Shown: in pieces, positions 24,969 through 36,741 of the stretch
How the letters are laid out: each line of letters opens with the position of its first letter
How positions within the stretch are numbered: position 1 is the stretch's first letter
Assembly (NCBI GenBank): GCA_013339895.1
Contig: JABACO010000006.1
Span: forward strand, 62,001 to 126,000
Length of the DNA: 64,000 nt
Reading direction: 5' to 3'
DNA from: Ephydatia muelleri
Taxonomy: Eukaryota > Porifera > Demospongiae > Spongillida > Spongillidae
The notes under the pieces: generated by a model
The model's input: only the letters and a program-made list of their open reading frames with translations
Database searches by the model: none
What the model was told of the DNA's origin: nothing
Position numbers and translations under genes: made by a program

Positions 24969-25069
24969 CTGAATTGCAAAGAATATTTAATGGTTAATAC
25001 TCTAGCACACATGCACATACTCATTGATGTGCATGTGAAAATGCACATGAACACATACATATACACTAG

Positions 25070-25376
25070 CACATGGCACATGAACACATATACACTAGCA
25101 CATAGTACATGAACTCATATACACTAGCACATAGCACATGAACACACAGCCACTAGCACATAGCACTTGAACACACATACACTAGCACATAGCACATGAA
25201 CACACATACACTAGCACATAGCACATGAACACACATACACTAGCACATAGCACATGAACACACATCCACTAGCACATAGCACATGCACACACATACACTA
25301 GCACATAGCACATGAACACACATACACTAGCACATAGCACATGAACACACATACACTAGCACATAGCACATGCACA
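25070..25376. repeat. 29-bp minisatellite, left arm
   Basis: About 10 units of GCACATAGCACATGAACACA plus CATACACTA with few substitutions, in the 5' flank of gene C. Mirrored at 59585-59912. Confidence 0.92.
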
Positions 25377-25917
25377 ATGTGCACACATGCTACAACTGTT
25401 GTGTCACGAGCTGAGCTTTTGGACCAAATTATGTTTCCATTACCTTCCTCCCCTCACTCAGCCCCTCACTACCCTTTCCACAGCCACTCAATTCTACCAT
25501 ACCATGATATGCATGATACTAAATAGTAAATATTATATTAAGTGAGTAGTTAGACGGTAGGGTGTTGGGTGGGTGGGGTGGTGGGAGAGTTTGTAATAAA
25601 ACTTTATTCCAAACATATACTATGCTTATCAATGATTCAGCACTATCCACATTCGCCGAAAATGGAAATGCTTAAATTATAGCCAGACGCGCACATTTAG
25701 TTTTCGGTTGAAAAACAACTGATCTAAACACAAACCCATTTATATCCTACAACGTGCTGGATCATTCCCAGAGCAATTTCTCACCCTTTTAAAAGTAGAT
25801 AAATCCATTTCTCACGTCACAACTTACACATGCGTATTGTTGGCAAGGTGATTGCGTGATGTACCGTATATCGGAAGTAGTATTCTTATTTTAATAATGA
25901 GTATGTAAAAAGCTACA
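25377..25917. other. Intergenic 5' flank of gene C
   Basis: No coding sequence. Text such as CATTCGCCGAAAAT and TAGATAAATCCATTTCT is shared with the 5' flank of pseudogene B (about 36457 and 36597), marking the older B/C tandem duplication. Confidence 0.5.
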
Positions 25918-25921
25918 CAAC

Positions 25922-26047
25922 CAAAAAGTTACAACATTGTTACAGGATGTAAGCACCGAACGTTATTGGTACGGTCCGTTTTCAGGACCGTACCAATACC
26001 GTTCGGTGCTTACATCCTGTAACAATGTTGTAACTTTTTGGTTGTGT
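25922..26047. mobile_element. Near-perfect 126-bp hairpin element present only in the left arm
   Basis: The two halves are inverted copies beginning CACAACCAAAAAGTTACAAC and ending GTTGTAACTTTTTGGTTGTG, with about 60-bp arms meeting at a GGTACGGTCC/GGACCGTACC centre. It is flanked by TA on both sides. The right arm at about 59043-59050 lacks it and reads TATA at the junction. This fits a MITE-like foldback with a TA target site. No coding capacity. Confidence 0.85.
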
Positions 26048-27120
26048 ATCCAATACTCCATGACCTGGACAATATGGCCAATAAAAGACGTGCACACTAG
26101 ACTCTATGACGTGGACAAAATTGCCGTTCTATTGGCCCCTCACTAAACCACCTTCAATAGTTCAAAGTGGCTTGAGATAATGAAGTTGAACAATGAATGG
26201 CAAGCGTTGACTTGTGATCTAGCGTTCTACCACAAGAGGGTACAGTACCAAGCGCACCTGGTATCATTAATGATGTCACTTGTGTGCTATCTTATTTTTA
26301 TTATTTTGACGCGCATTTCCGCAACTTTCGTTTTCGTGCGTTCATCATTCCTCGATAAGGGGCATGTATTGAGTAGCAAAGCTATATTGGAACCCAATTT
26401 TGTTCTGATGAGGCCACGTCATTAAATAGAATACGATACCGGTACCGCTGCCGTAACAGCAACTTTCGCTAGGCAACCTAATTAGTGCACGCGAGAAGTG
26501 CTAAGCGACGTAGCTTCAAGCGAAGAGATATGATTACGTAAGTCGTACTAATAAAGGCATAGCTGGGTAGCGATTCTTAGGTCACGCCGTTCCTTCTCCA
26601 AAACAAGAGATGAGTACCCGCACACTGCAACAGATGGAAGGATATGTAGCAACGTGCAGTGTGGCGCTCTATAGGAAACCATTGAACACGCGCAGCGATT
26701 GCGATGCATGTACAAACTTAATTCCGTAAAACGGATAATAATTGTACAGAGAGGCAATGGAGAATTTCATAAAATCACGCCCTTTATGTCTAGAGACCGC
26801 TACTCAACTTTCCCGTATCAGAAACTATAGAGGACCTAAAGTACAACTTTTGTTTATGTACATCGTTACGTATAGAAATGTGCCTACGAAACTTTCCCCG
26901 CAGGTTTTTGTGTAATCCCATACGTATGTATGCAGGCCGCTTTAATTTATAATGATTCTTACTACGTGAGCGAATAATGAAGTTTCTAGGAAAGAAAATG
27001 AAATACGAACTATCGAGCTATGCACTGATTCCTTTTTCAGCAATAGGAAGTGTCCTCAAAACCTTCCCTTATCAAGTTCATGAAATCGTACACTAATCCA
27101 TTGTTTAACAAGCCATGTAA
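26048..27120. other. Intergenic; holds a relic of the gene A promoter region
   Basis: The piece 26458-26620 (GCTAGGCAACCTAATTAGTG, GAGAAGTGCTAAGCGACG, ATATG-ATTACGTAAGT) matches 37850-38040, the presumed promoter and first exon of gene A, but no gene A exons follow on the plus strand. It lacks the TTATATAT of the gene A copy. The rest shows no feature. Mirrored at 57980-59040. Confidence 0.55.
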
Positions 27121-27131
27121 CATGTCATACA

Positions 27132-27213
27132 TACCGGGTGTCCACGAAAGAACGCAATCTATCAAATGTTATTCCCGTTCAAAAGCATTGCGTTCTTTCG
27201 TGGACACCCGGTA
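27132..27213. mobile_element. 82-bp MITE-like element with 27-bp terminal inverted repeats (left arm)
   Basis: Terminal inverted repeats read CCGGGTGTCCACGAAAGAAC from each end and are flanked by TA. They enclose a short AT-rich core. The size and TA flanks suggest a Tc1/mariner-type non-autonomous element (inference). Confidence 0.75.
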
Positions 27214-27584
27214 TAAAATGGTTCGTGCTAAGTTAAGGCTATTAGATAGTCATTCACATCATTCACTCTGCTTTACTGTATCCGATTGGAGTATGTCGCG
27301 AGGGTGTCGCCATGTCTGCCATAATACGAGGTCAATTCTAGCTCCGTGACATATTGGTCTAACTCGTACGTATTGACTTAGTAATACCGGTAGCCATAAA
27401 CTCTATAGTACCAGTCCGCTAACAGGCACTTATCCAAGATTTTAGGAAGGGGGGTGCTGAGGGATCTGCGCTTCGCGCACGCGCAAATTTTGGCGACCAC
27501 ACCAACTGTGCATTATTCATTCCAACATGGTTAAAACACAACAAGGATTAATGCATAGTTACGTTCAATCGGCAAGAATATCTA

Positions 27585-28517
27585 CTAATTGCAATCGCCG
27601 AGGATGGCGTCGAGCGAATTCATCAATCGCTTCTGGTTGATAGGGATGTCGCGGTATCCGGATAGCCTCTCAGTTGTCATGCATGAATGAAAAGCAGTTT
27701 TTATCCGTTTTAGCTCACTAAATGACCTTTCCGCTGAGCATGTTGTGACGGGGAAAGTGCACAGATACCATGCAGGGGAGGGGGTACTTGGCAAGCTGTT
27801 TTCCCTATGACTTCATTTGCCAGCAATGCAGCTCACTGTGGATGCAATCTGCTGATGGAAGATCACCCGTGTAGCTATATCTGCAAACTTCAAAACCGTA
27901 GTGCTAAATTCTTCGTCCGAGAGTTTCACCAAGACTGAAGGCACTATAGATAGTCCTATAGTAACGTTTTGTAAACCTCGATTGCATATATCAGACAACA
28001 GATGGTCAAGTAAAGGGATGGAGATGCAGCGACAATAGTACTCAGATGGAATGTGTGCATGCATGCAGGGATGTTACTTCTGCATGTGAACGTGTCGACC
28101 ACACCTTCTGGGTATAGATGATTCTGTACATATGTCTGAGCACATTTCTTCCTCTATACTGTCCCAGCTCGCATGGCGGCTACCGATATTATCCCTGACA
28201 TCTTGCAGTGTTGATATTTCACTATCTACCTCCTTTACTGCAGCAACAATGTCTTTGGCCTCAGCCTGCAGACCACTGCTGTCATCAAGACTAGCAGTTT
28301 CACCAGGATCATAGTTGACGTCAACAGAGCCCAACTAGTATTAACATTGTACATAAAAAAATTAATCGAACACAACCATTAATTGTACCTGTGGTTGCAG
28401 TGACTGCTCCAGCTGCTCCAAGGTTGAAACACTGGTTACTTGCGGTGCAGAAGGTTACACTTTCTGGAAATACGCCAGCATTGAAGTGTTTGCTTCTTTA
28501 ATCGTCCGCTTCGCCAT
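27585..28517 (-). pseudogene. Degenerate hAT-family transposase (left arm)
   Basis: Read on the minus strand, three blocks appear in transposase order. The N terminus starts at 28515-28517 (MAKRTIKEANTSMLAYFQKV, then a stop). A middle block has SIPRRCGRHVHMQK and a shifted continuation SEYYCRCISIPLLDHLLSDI. A C-terminal block has TFPVTTCSAERSFSELKRIK, the hallmark of the hAT dimerisation domain (TxCSAERxFSxLKxIK). Stops and frameshifts separate the blocks and the DDE catalytic region is missing, so it is an internally deleted, inactive remnant. It belongs to the ZMYM-like subgroup by recall. The mirrored copy is at 56601-57525. Confidence 0.8.
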
Positions 28518-28644
28518 TACAAGAATGTTGTTCATAATATTACAATAGAAGTGGATTGAATTAAATTAGTGGTCCACGCTCGCTTGTTAACTATTAGATT
28601 AGTTTATTTCGTTTTTCGTTCGTTTGATGGTTGGAGGTACTTAA

Positions 28645-28695
28645 TTGGGCGTAGCCCGACATTCGCGTTTTGGCGGAAGGTCGGGCTACGCCCAA
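28645..28695. mobile_element. Short perfect hairpin (left arm)
   Basis: TTGGGCGTAGCCCGAC is followed by a 19-nt loop and its exact inverted copy GTCGGGCTACGCCCAA. It is beside the hAT remnant and may be an end of a foldback or MITE element. A poly-C run of about 30 follows at 28719-28747. Mirrored at 56422-56472. Confidence 0.75.
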
Positions 28696-28719
28696 ATAGG
28701 TTGGAGGGGGATGCCTGAG

Positions 28720-28750
<31 letters not shown>

Positions 28751-28945
28751 CCCTAAATACGCCCCTGGCTAAGTTTGCAAATGCCACATCGCCAGGAGGT
28801 GTGGTTTTTCAAAACGGACTCACTTTAATACAAATAATAATGTAGCATCGCGCTGTAATCCGTACTACATTGAAGTCTGCAAAACTGCGTTCCAGTCATA
28901 AGTGCAAGAGTCAATGTTACCAGTACGCTCAGTGCGGACGTGTGG

Positions 28946-29132
28946 TTATACGTTCAAAGTCAAAATAGCACTTGTACTTAACAAGGTGAGTGCTGCACAT
29001 CCTGGAGCACTGCGGCAAACTGTGCTGTATATAGAAATGTCATCCGCATTCAGTACGTTGTAGACCATCCATCGGTAGGTCAGTGTGGTGATTGTTTGAT
29101 TCACACATGAGAAGTTAACCCCTCCCACTTCT
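28946..29132 (-). pseudogene. Orphan extracellular-domain exon (left arm)
   Basis: A 60-codon minus-strand frame reads MGGVNFSCVNQTITTLTYRW, then MVYNVLNADDISIYSTVCRS, APGCAALTLLSTSAILTLNV and a stop. NFSC ... YRW resembles the first cysteine and tryptophan of an Ig domain, with sequons and two further cysteines. No partner exons were found nearby, so it is either a lone fragment of a related receptor or a terminal exon. Identical frame at 56012-56194 in the right arm. Confidence 0.35.
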
Positions 29133-29285
29133 TGGTGTAAGCTTTAATTACCATTCTAAATGCTGCGATGAGCCCTTATTGAGTGGGTTAGGTAGAGATT
29201 TTTATAATATGTCTAGTCTAGCCAGAGGTATCTGCTGACTGGTGTCTTGTTCGTTGCATGTATTGTTGGATTCATGTCTATACCC

Positions 29286-29632
29286 ATAGGTGTGTTAGGT
29301 ATACCCTAGGTTAGGTATACCCATAGGTGTGTTAGGTATACCCATAGGTGTGTTAGGTATACCCATAGGTGTGTTAGGTATACCCATAGGTGTGTTAGGT
29401 ATACCCATAGGTGTGTTAGGTATACCCATAGGTGTGTTAGGTATACCCATAGGTGTGTTAGGTATACCCATAGGTGTGTTAGGTATACCCATAGGTGTGT
29501 TAGGTATACCCATAGGTGTGTTAGGTATACCCATAGGTGTGTTAGGTATACCCATAGGTGTGTTAGGTATACCCATAGGTGTGTTAGGTATACCCATAGG
29601 TGTGTTAGGTATACCCATAGGTGTGTTTAGTA
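29286..29632. repeat. 21-bp minisatellite, about 16 copies (left arm)
   Basis: Highly homogeneous units of TTAGGTATACCCATAGGTGTG. Frames stay open because 21 is a multiple of three. The right-arm array (55083-55862) has about 37 copies. Confidence 0.97.
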
Positions 29633-29745
29633 TGGCAACCGCTTTGAGACCTGAGTAGTGATGATCGGTGGCAGAGGAGGCCGTGTCTATAGGGCATTTG
29701 AAATGATACAATAATAGGTACTGAACATTTGATGTGATTGAGAAT

Positions 29746-31205
29746 TTAGTTCATTGTGAATGTTTGGTGCATGCAGTTTAATGAAGTAGTGAGATGGGAT
29801 GTTCTATATTTAGTACATCCAAAAAGAGCAACATGTATGCTCATGTATGCATGTGGCAAAACAAAACCCACAACACTCATACTTGCCAGCATATCACAAA
29901 AGCAATCAAATATCCTCCTCAGGTGTCCATTGAAACAAAAATCTTTTTGTTTCCCATGCAGCTGAAAACAGCCATGCCACCAAATGAGATGTTTTGGTGG
30001 CCCAACATAGCATGTGGATGGTGTTACTAAGGTTACACATACGCACACATACCCACATGCAGATACATTCATGCATTCACATATACACAGACACACTCAC
30101 ATGATCTGCAAACACATATACCCCCACATGTGTGACACACACATGCACACATCCACACCCACATGATGTACACATATATGCTCACGTGCATACACTCACA
30201 TGCACTTACATTCACACATTAAAAAACACACCTTCACACCATACACTCGCACATCACATACATGCACACGCATATCACATACACACACATTCACACCCAC
30301 AAAATGTACACACATACACTCACACATGCATAAACACATACACCCACATGCAAACACGCTTAGAATATGGAACCAATTACTTGAAGAACGGGCGAACACT
30401 CTAAGCACTGAAACAACCTTTGCATTCAAAGACACACACATTCACGCCCACATAATGCATGCACACACACACACACTCACACATGCGTGTGTGTTGCAAA
30501 CACATTCACACATTCACATCACACCCACATTCACACCCACATGGTGTACACACACATGCACACATCCACACACATTCACACCCACATGGTATACACATAC
30601 ATCCTCCTCCTCATCTCAGTTGGAACTTGGCTGCTGGCATAGTGCTGCCATCCAATCATCCCACTCCAGCCCACCCCCTCTGCTCCATCCAACCATCACT
30701 CCAGCCCACCCCCTCTGCTCCATCCAACCATCCCACTCCAGCCCACCCCCTCTGCTCCATCCAACCATCACTCCAGCCCACCCCCCTCTGCTGCCATCCA
30801 ACCATCCCACTCCAGCCCACCCCCTCTGCTGCCATCCCACTCCAGCCCACCCCCTCTGCTCCATCCAACCATCACTCCAGCCCACCCCCTCTGCTGCCAT
30901 CCAACCATCCCTCTCCAGCCCACCCCCTCTGCTGCCATCCCACTCCAGCCCACCCCCTCTGCTGCTGCTCAGATGGCAAAGATCACTTAGTCTAGTGAAC
31001 TGAACATTTGTTAGTGCACATTTGTCCCTCATCTAACCATTTACACAAAATCTAGCAATATCCTCTGACTGTACGGTGTACTTAAGGACACTGGGGAGGG
31101 GGGGGGGGAGCAGTTATGGACCACTAGATCATGCCGAGCATGCAGCAACTTACGCAGTCTTGAGAAACAGGTAGATATGAGAACACTCTTCATCCACTCG
31201 GCAGA
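29746..31205 (-). CDS. Possible multi-exon gene, unidentified (left arm)
   Basis: On the minus strand three pieces look exon-like: SAEWMKSVLISTCFSRL followed by a GTAAGT donor (about 31146-31205), VVSVLRVFARSSSNWF after an AAAG acceptor (about 30366-30420), and a terminal piece with NGHLRRIFDCFCDMLASMSV and VVGFVLPHAYMSIHVALF ending in a stop at 29756. They are separated by CA-rich minisatellites. The same pieces occur on the plus strand at 53620-54964. Splice phases were not proven and the family is unknown. Confidence 0.25.
30040..30600. repeat. CACA/ACATGCAC-rich degenerate minisatellite
   Basis: Irregular CACATGCACACATCCACACC-like text, interrupted by about 80 nt of unique sequence (30355-30430) that is an exon candidate. 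Confidence 0.85.
30655..30966. repeat. Minisatellite, CCATCCAACCATCCCACTCC unit (left arm)
   Basis: About nine units combining CCATCCCACTCCAGCCCACC and CCCTCTGCTG or CCCTCTGCTCCATCCAAC. The right arm keeps only about three units (53846-53962). Confidence 0.93.
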
Positions 31206-31435
31206 TGGAAGAGAAAATTCAAAAGTACAAGGGCACATTTAGAAATGGCACGCCAGCCTAATTGCATGATAAAGGCGATGTTTGTGTACTTGTGCTAAGA
31301 GCACAACGAAATGCATATAGCTTAGCTTAACTCATTACATAAACTGTCAAAAATGATGATTCATCTCAAGAAGAAACAACAGTTATCACAATAGTTTCAC
31401 AATGCACATGTTCATACAGCTGCCAATAATCACAA

Positions 31436-31960
31436 CTACACCATCCAAAATGACTTCTCATTGTAATTGACTCCAAACATCTTCCTCATCTTGGCAGCCA
31501 AGCCTTCTGATGGAACACTGGTGTGATTGGCTGCATGGTCACGGTTTAGAGAATCCACCCACACAACAACTACACACAAATTGCAGGCAAACTTAACACA
31601 TACACATGCATGCACATATGAACACACACATGAACACATACATGAACACATACATGAACACACACATGAACACACACATGAACACACACATGAACACAAA
31701 CACATTAACATTAAAAACATGTGCACACATGCACAAGAACACACATGAATACGCACACACATATGCACAACACACACACAATACACACTGCACCTGCCTC
31801 TTTGTTCTGCAAGGTGTTCTGTGCAGCCATGCTGCCATAGCTTCAGCAGCTATGCGGGTGGCATGGTAGGGAGAAAGGTCAAAATGTTGCACAAAAACAT
31901 GCCCATAAATAGATTCTGCTTTAAAAACATTATTCTCATGCATGAGAGAGGTTTCTTCAT
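31436..31960 (-). CDS. Possible two-exon gene fragment, unidentified (left arm)
   Basis: A minus-strand frame reads NNVFKAESIYGHVFVQHFDL, then SPYHATRIAAEAMAAWLHRT and PCRTKR. After a CATGTG microsatellite intron a terminal exon gives VWVDSLNRDHAANHTSVPSE and GLAAKMRKMFGVNYNEKSFW, then MV and a stop at 31436-31438. Composition is that of a real protein. The right-arm counterpart (52860-53380) has indels in the first piece that break the frame, so at least one copy is non-functional or the first piece is UTR. Not recognised. Confidence 0.35.
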
Positions 31961-32090
31961 CTTATACTGACCCTCTCCTCCTTCCCCTCATCCATTCCAT
32001 CCATCTCCTCTTTCCCTACTCTCCCCTCTTCCCTCTCTTAATCCAAACAGAGTACTCACAAACACACAATATATAGAGGTTCACACCACC

Positions 32091-32125
<35 letters not shown>

Positions 32126-32225
32126 ATACCGTGTACACACACACACAACACACCACACTTTCATGCATCACAACTTTAAATCAACAAAATTGACCAACAG
32201 TTAAACATCTTTCCTTGCCTAGAGT

Positions 32226-32852
32226 ATGTGTATGGTGAGGTGCTTGGAATGGGGTGTATGGTGAGGTGCTTGGAATGGGGTGTGTGGTGAGGTGCTTGGA
32301 ATGGGGTGTGTGGTGAGGTGCTTGGAATGGGGTGTGGTGAGGTGCTTGAATGGGGTGTATGGTGAGGTGCTTGGAATGGGGTGTATGGTGAGGTGCTTGG
32401 AATGGGGTGTATGGTGAGGTGCTTGGAATGGGGTGTGTGGTGAGGTGCTTGGAATGGGGTGTGTGGTGAGGTGCTTGGAATGGGTGTGTGGTGAGGTGCT
32501 TGGAATGGGGTGTGTGGTGAGGTGCTTGGAATGGGGTGTATGGTGAGGTGCTTGGAATGGGGTGTATGGTGAGGTGCTTGGAATGGGGTGTGTGGTGAGG
32601 TGCTTGGAATGGGGTGTGTGGTGAGGTGCTTGGAATGGGGTGTATGGTGAGGTGCTTGGAATGGGGTGTGTGGGTGAGGTGCTTGGAATGGGGTGTGTGG
32701 TGAGGTGCTTGGAATGGGTGTATGGTGAGGGGCTTGGAATGGGGTGTATGGTGAGGTGCTTGGAATGGGGTGTGTGGTGAGGTGCTTGGAATGGGGTGTA
32801 TGGTGAGGTGCTTGGAATGGGGTGTGTGGTGAGGTGCTTGGAATGGGGCAGA
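32226..32852. repeat. 26-bp minisatellite, about 24 copies (left arm)
   Basis: Units of GGTGAGGTGCTTGGAATGGG plus GTGTGT or GTGTAT. One-base unit-length changes occur. A GT microsatellite follows at 32889-32962. The right arm has about 14 copies at 52228-52588. Confidence 0.95.
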
Positions 32853-32886
32853 TGTTGCGATAGACAGGATGCATGGTATGCAACTC

Positions 32887-32927
<41 letters not shown>

Positions 32928-33317
32928 TGTGTGTGTGTGTGTATGTGTGTGTGTGTGTGTATGTGTGCATTTCTGTGCGCATACATGTGTGTATGTATGT
33001 GGTATGTGCATGAGTGTACAGTGATGTGTGTGCATGTGTAGTGTGTGGTGTGAGGATAATGTATTTATTAATATAGTGACTTAACCCCAATGTTTTGGTA
33101 CAGACCACACCCAGATTCAGGCATCACAACTGGCCAGCGACCAATCTTGGGCCCCGAGTTCATTAAATATTCATTGCTAATGAAGTATTTTATTAGCAGC
33201 AGTTAATCTACCCTATTAACAGGTGCTAAGCATTGTCTGCTTACTGAGCCGAGGGCAGGATCTAGGAAGTTCGACAAAATAGCTACGATTGTTCCGAGTG
33301 AGGCAGATATCAACAGT

Positions 33318-33560
33318 GTGACAGTGCTTAAGTTTTCCGGCAACCAACCTAACCACCCGCTGATCAGTTACGTCTTTCCAAAGCGTTCTTTTGGTTCAAA
33401 GAGCAGATCTTGCCAGCACGCATGGTTCAGTTCCTGGTCATGGCTGCATTACAATGATACTGTATTGTGTGGCATCTGTGCGAGAGCGGTGTCCGAAGGA
33501 AAGTTGAAGCGGGATGTAATAGCAAAAGGAGATCCATCATTTGTAAGTTTTTATTCATAA
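33318..33560 (+). pseudogene. hAT-type N-terminal zinc-finger (TTF-like) fragment (left arm)
   Basis: The frame contains HPLISYVFPKRSFGSKSRSC, QHAWFSSWSWLHYNDTVLC and GICARAVSEGKLKRD. The QxxWFxxWxWLHYxxxxxxxxCxxC arrangement is the TTF/BED-like zinc finger found at the N terminus of hAT and ZMYM-derived proteins (recalled pattern). No transposase core follows, so it is an isolated fragment. The same frame is on the minus strand at 51511-51753. Confidence 0.6.
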
Positions 33561-34417
33561 TTCATTGAATCAGTGCATTATCACCATTTCAGACCTCAAG
33601 AGGCTTTTGCAACTGGAAGAATGCCACTAACTCTTTTCGAAAACATGAGGCCAGCCTATTCCACAAAGAGGCTTTGGGGCATATTCGAGCAATTAGAAAC
33701 ACACGCTCCTCCCACCATCGCCACCACACACGCGCGCACGCACGCACCACGCATCGTATAATTTGCACTAACAAGGTCGCCCATTCATTGACAAGCTATT
33801 AAGATTATTATTGCTCTTGTGCAGTAGGAAAATATACGATGGCAAAAGTTGTTGTTGATTCTGCTGTTCACAAATGAAAGTGAAAAGCAATAGAAAGTGA
33901 TATGTTTGCTTCAAAAATATACATATTGTGCCAATGTTGAAAAAAAAAATCAAATACTTGACATGAGTGTTTCATTGTACGGACTTCTATGGATGTCATG
34001 GACATGCGCTAGACGCATACACGTGCGATGATAAGTCAACCAATTATCGATTGGAATCAACGACAAGGACTCAAAACAAATAGCTGAAAGACGGAATATT
34101 AAAAACAATATGGGATATTTTCCGTGAAAAGGGACCTAACGCATGCATTATAAAGTTTCCAGTACGAATCGCTTGCGTTGAAATGTACGGCTAATTAGAC
34201 ATTCATAGTACGACAGAAACTGTGTAGAGAACAGTTTAGACTTCTTTGGATTCTGATAGGTCCCTTTGCACGGGACGATCCCATATCTCGGGTGGGGGTA
34301 CCGGTGGAGGGGGGGGGGGGGGGGGGGGGGAGGGGGGTAGACCACTCCTAAAAAGTTAGCAATTGAACGCTTGCTCATGATTATGCTTCATTTTCAATCA
34401 TCATAATTTCCTTCAGA

Positions 34418-36115
34418 TCAAGTTACACTTTTACATATGCTGAACATGTTGTAGGTTGTCATGGTGATAAACATCTTCACACCTCCAACCACTGGACCAG
34501 CACAGTTATTAGAGTTAGTGTTGGTAGCTGCTGCCTTGCAGTAGTACATCTGACCCCTGGTGAGGCCTTGTAGGGAGACACTGACACTTGGTCCATTGAT
34601 AGAGGACAGGTACCCAGGTCCAGCTAAACCCACTGGAAGAGAGGGACTGCAGCACACCATACAGTAGTGGGAGGAGCCATCCAGGAATGTGCAGGGGATG
34701 GTAGCAGTGTTCCCACTCACATTGGACTGACCAACTTGGAGTACAGGGGTTGGGACACCTTTAAGAGAAGGTAACCATGGTGACACAGGCTACATGTCAA
34801 CACTCTGCATGGCCACATATGGTTGTCCAATCTGGTTCTGTGTGTTCATATACAAGCCACTGACATGGCTCCTATGATGTATAAGCAAGAACTGCTGGTT
34901 GCAATAGGTGTCTGCAACCATATATGTGTCAGTTGAAGTAGCAGAGGCGACCATCACTGTGTACTGAGGGACACTGCAGCTCTGTGTGGAGGAAGACATC
35001 ATGTTTCAACACATCACAACAATCAATGATCACCTGTTGTCTGTGTGTCCAGAACAGCTCCACATCATAAACACTGTTGTTCTGATACAAGACTGTGGTC
35101 ACATTGACACTAACTGGAGCACAGGGCACTACACAGAGATCTAGTTAATACCATGTCCACACACACACACACACACACATACACACACACACATACACAC
35201 ACACATGCACACACACACATGCACACACACATGCACACACACACAGACACACATACACAGGCACACACACACACACACACACACACACCACTCACATGTC
35301 TGCACACTAACACTACTGCTGTTGCTGGATCCTGCACAGTTGATGGCTGCAACACTAACAGTGTAGTTTGTACCATCAATGAGGTCTCCAATAGTGGTCA
35401 CCAGCTACACTCCATGTACCCACTGTGGTCCCAGAGGTGACATTGATGCTATAACTATTGTGTGTTCCACTGGCTGGAGTCCATTGGAGAACCAGGGAGT
35501 TAGTGCACACCATGGATGTCTGTAAGATGACCTTCCCTCCTGGTGGAACTGATGACAGAGTACTATTCAATATTCTTGGGAATTAATGTTACTAAAATGT
35601 CTCCATGACTTACGCACTACAGACAGTGAGGCATTCCCGATGGCTGCTCCAGTGATTGGGTTCTGGCATTGAATCCCCAATCCATGAATGCTGAGGTCAG
35701 CAGTGATGGTGAGAACAGAGGAGTTGCAAGCTGCACCAAAGATGGCTGGGTCTCTGTTGGCTGCAGTCAGGAAGGCTCCACAGGTCCCAGTAGAGGTGTA
35801 GGTAGAACATGGCGCAACTTGTGTTAGAAGGATTCGATCAAATTTGTGTACACACATGGATGCAAGTATTGGAATGTCCATTGTGTCAGGTGATGTGTCT
35901 CTCCAACTAGAGCACATGTACATGATGCCGAGGTTCCAAGACAGAGGGATGTGGCCAAGACAGCATCACAGAGGAAGCTTTTTCCATTAGCTGAGGATGT
36001 AACGAATAGATGTTAAAGATAAATTTTATCAACTACACATTTCACCATGCAGCACAAACAACATATCTTGATCAAACCCGAGGATGACAGTGACAGAAAT
36101 GAAACCAGCAGCCAA
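34418..36115 (-). pseudogene. Receptor pseudogene B (left arm)
   Basis: All domain exons of the family are recognisable on the minus strand: Ig-like exon about 35617-35992, FN3-1 about 35289-35552, FN3-2 pieces, and the third module ending in FITMTTYNMFSICKSVT. Three lesions disable it. FN3-1 lacks 11 nt compared with genes C and D (after SVAGD), shifting the frame. FN3-2 has lost a stretch around the conserved GANVSSYNVS motif. The signal exon near 36070-36115 has lost its splice donor (AT instead of GT). All three are also in the right arm, so they predate the arm divergence. It has the anchorless C terminus of gene C. Confidence 0.85.
35158..35289. repeat. (CA)n in pseudogene B intron
   Basis: CA tract with ATG, ATA, GAC and GGC interruptions at the conserved post-FN3-1 intron position. 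Confidence 0.95.
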
Positions 36116-36741
36116 TATATGAATCACATAGAATACATGAAGGTTGATACTTTAAACACACACACATACTCACATGCACATGTAGACACACATCTCCTCA
36201 TGCAAATGCAAACATAAACACATGTACAATATCCACACATGCTACCTTTGAGCCAAGAGCTGTTGGGCCATATTATGTTCCTTTCCCTCACGCATTACCC
36301 TTTCCGCTGTCCCTCAATTATACCATACAGTTATACCCATGATGTGCATGATAAGGTGGAGGAGGAGAAGGTGGAGAAGGAGAAGGTGAAGGAAGAGGTA
36401 TAACAAAATTTTATTCGAAACGTATAATGTTTATCAAAGATGCAGCATTATACCATATTCGCCGAAAATTGATAGTTACATGCGTTTACTCCTAAAATTA
36501 TAGCCAGACGCACAGATTTAGTGTTCGGGAGGGGGAAAAAAACTGATTTGAAAAAATCTTTACAAAGTACTAGCTGATTCATGGAACCTTTTCAAAAGTA
36601 GATAAATCCATTTCTTGTCACAACTTACGCATGGGCAAGGTGGATTTACCGTGTAATGAGCAGTTATCGATTCACTAAAAGTTGGAATTTTATTTATATT
36701 TATGAAAACATGAGTATTTTAACCGTGCACCAGAGATAATC

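Noticed and set aside
29295..29711. GIPNTPM-repeat protein (also 55072-55927)
   Set aside because: Translation of the 21-bp minisatellite; open in two directions and of very different length in the two arms.
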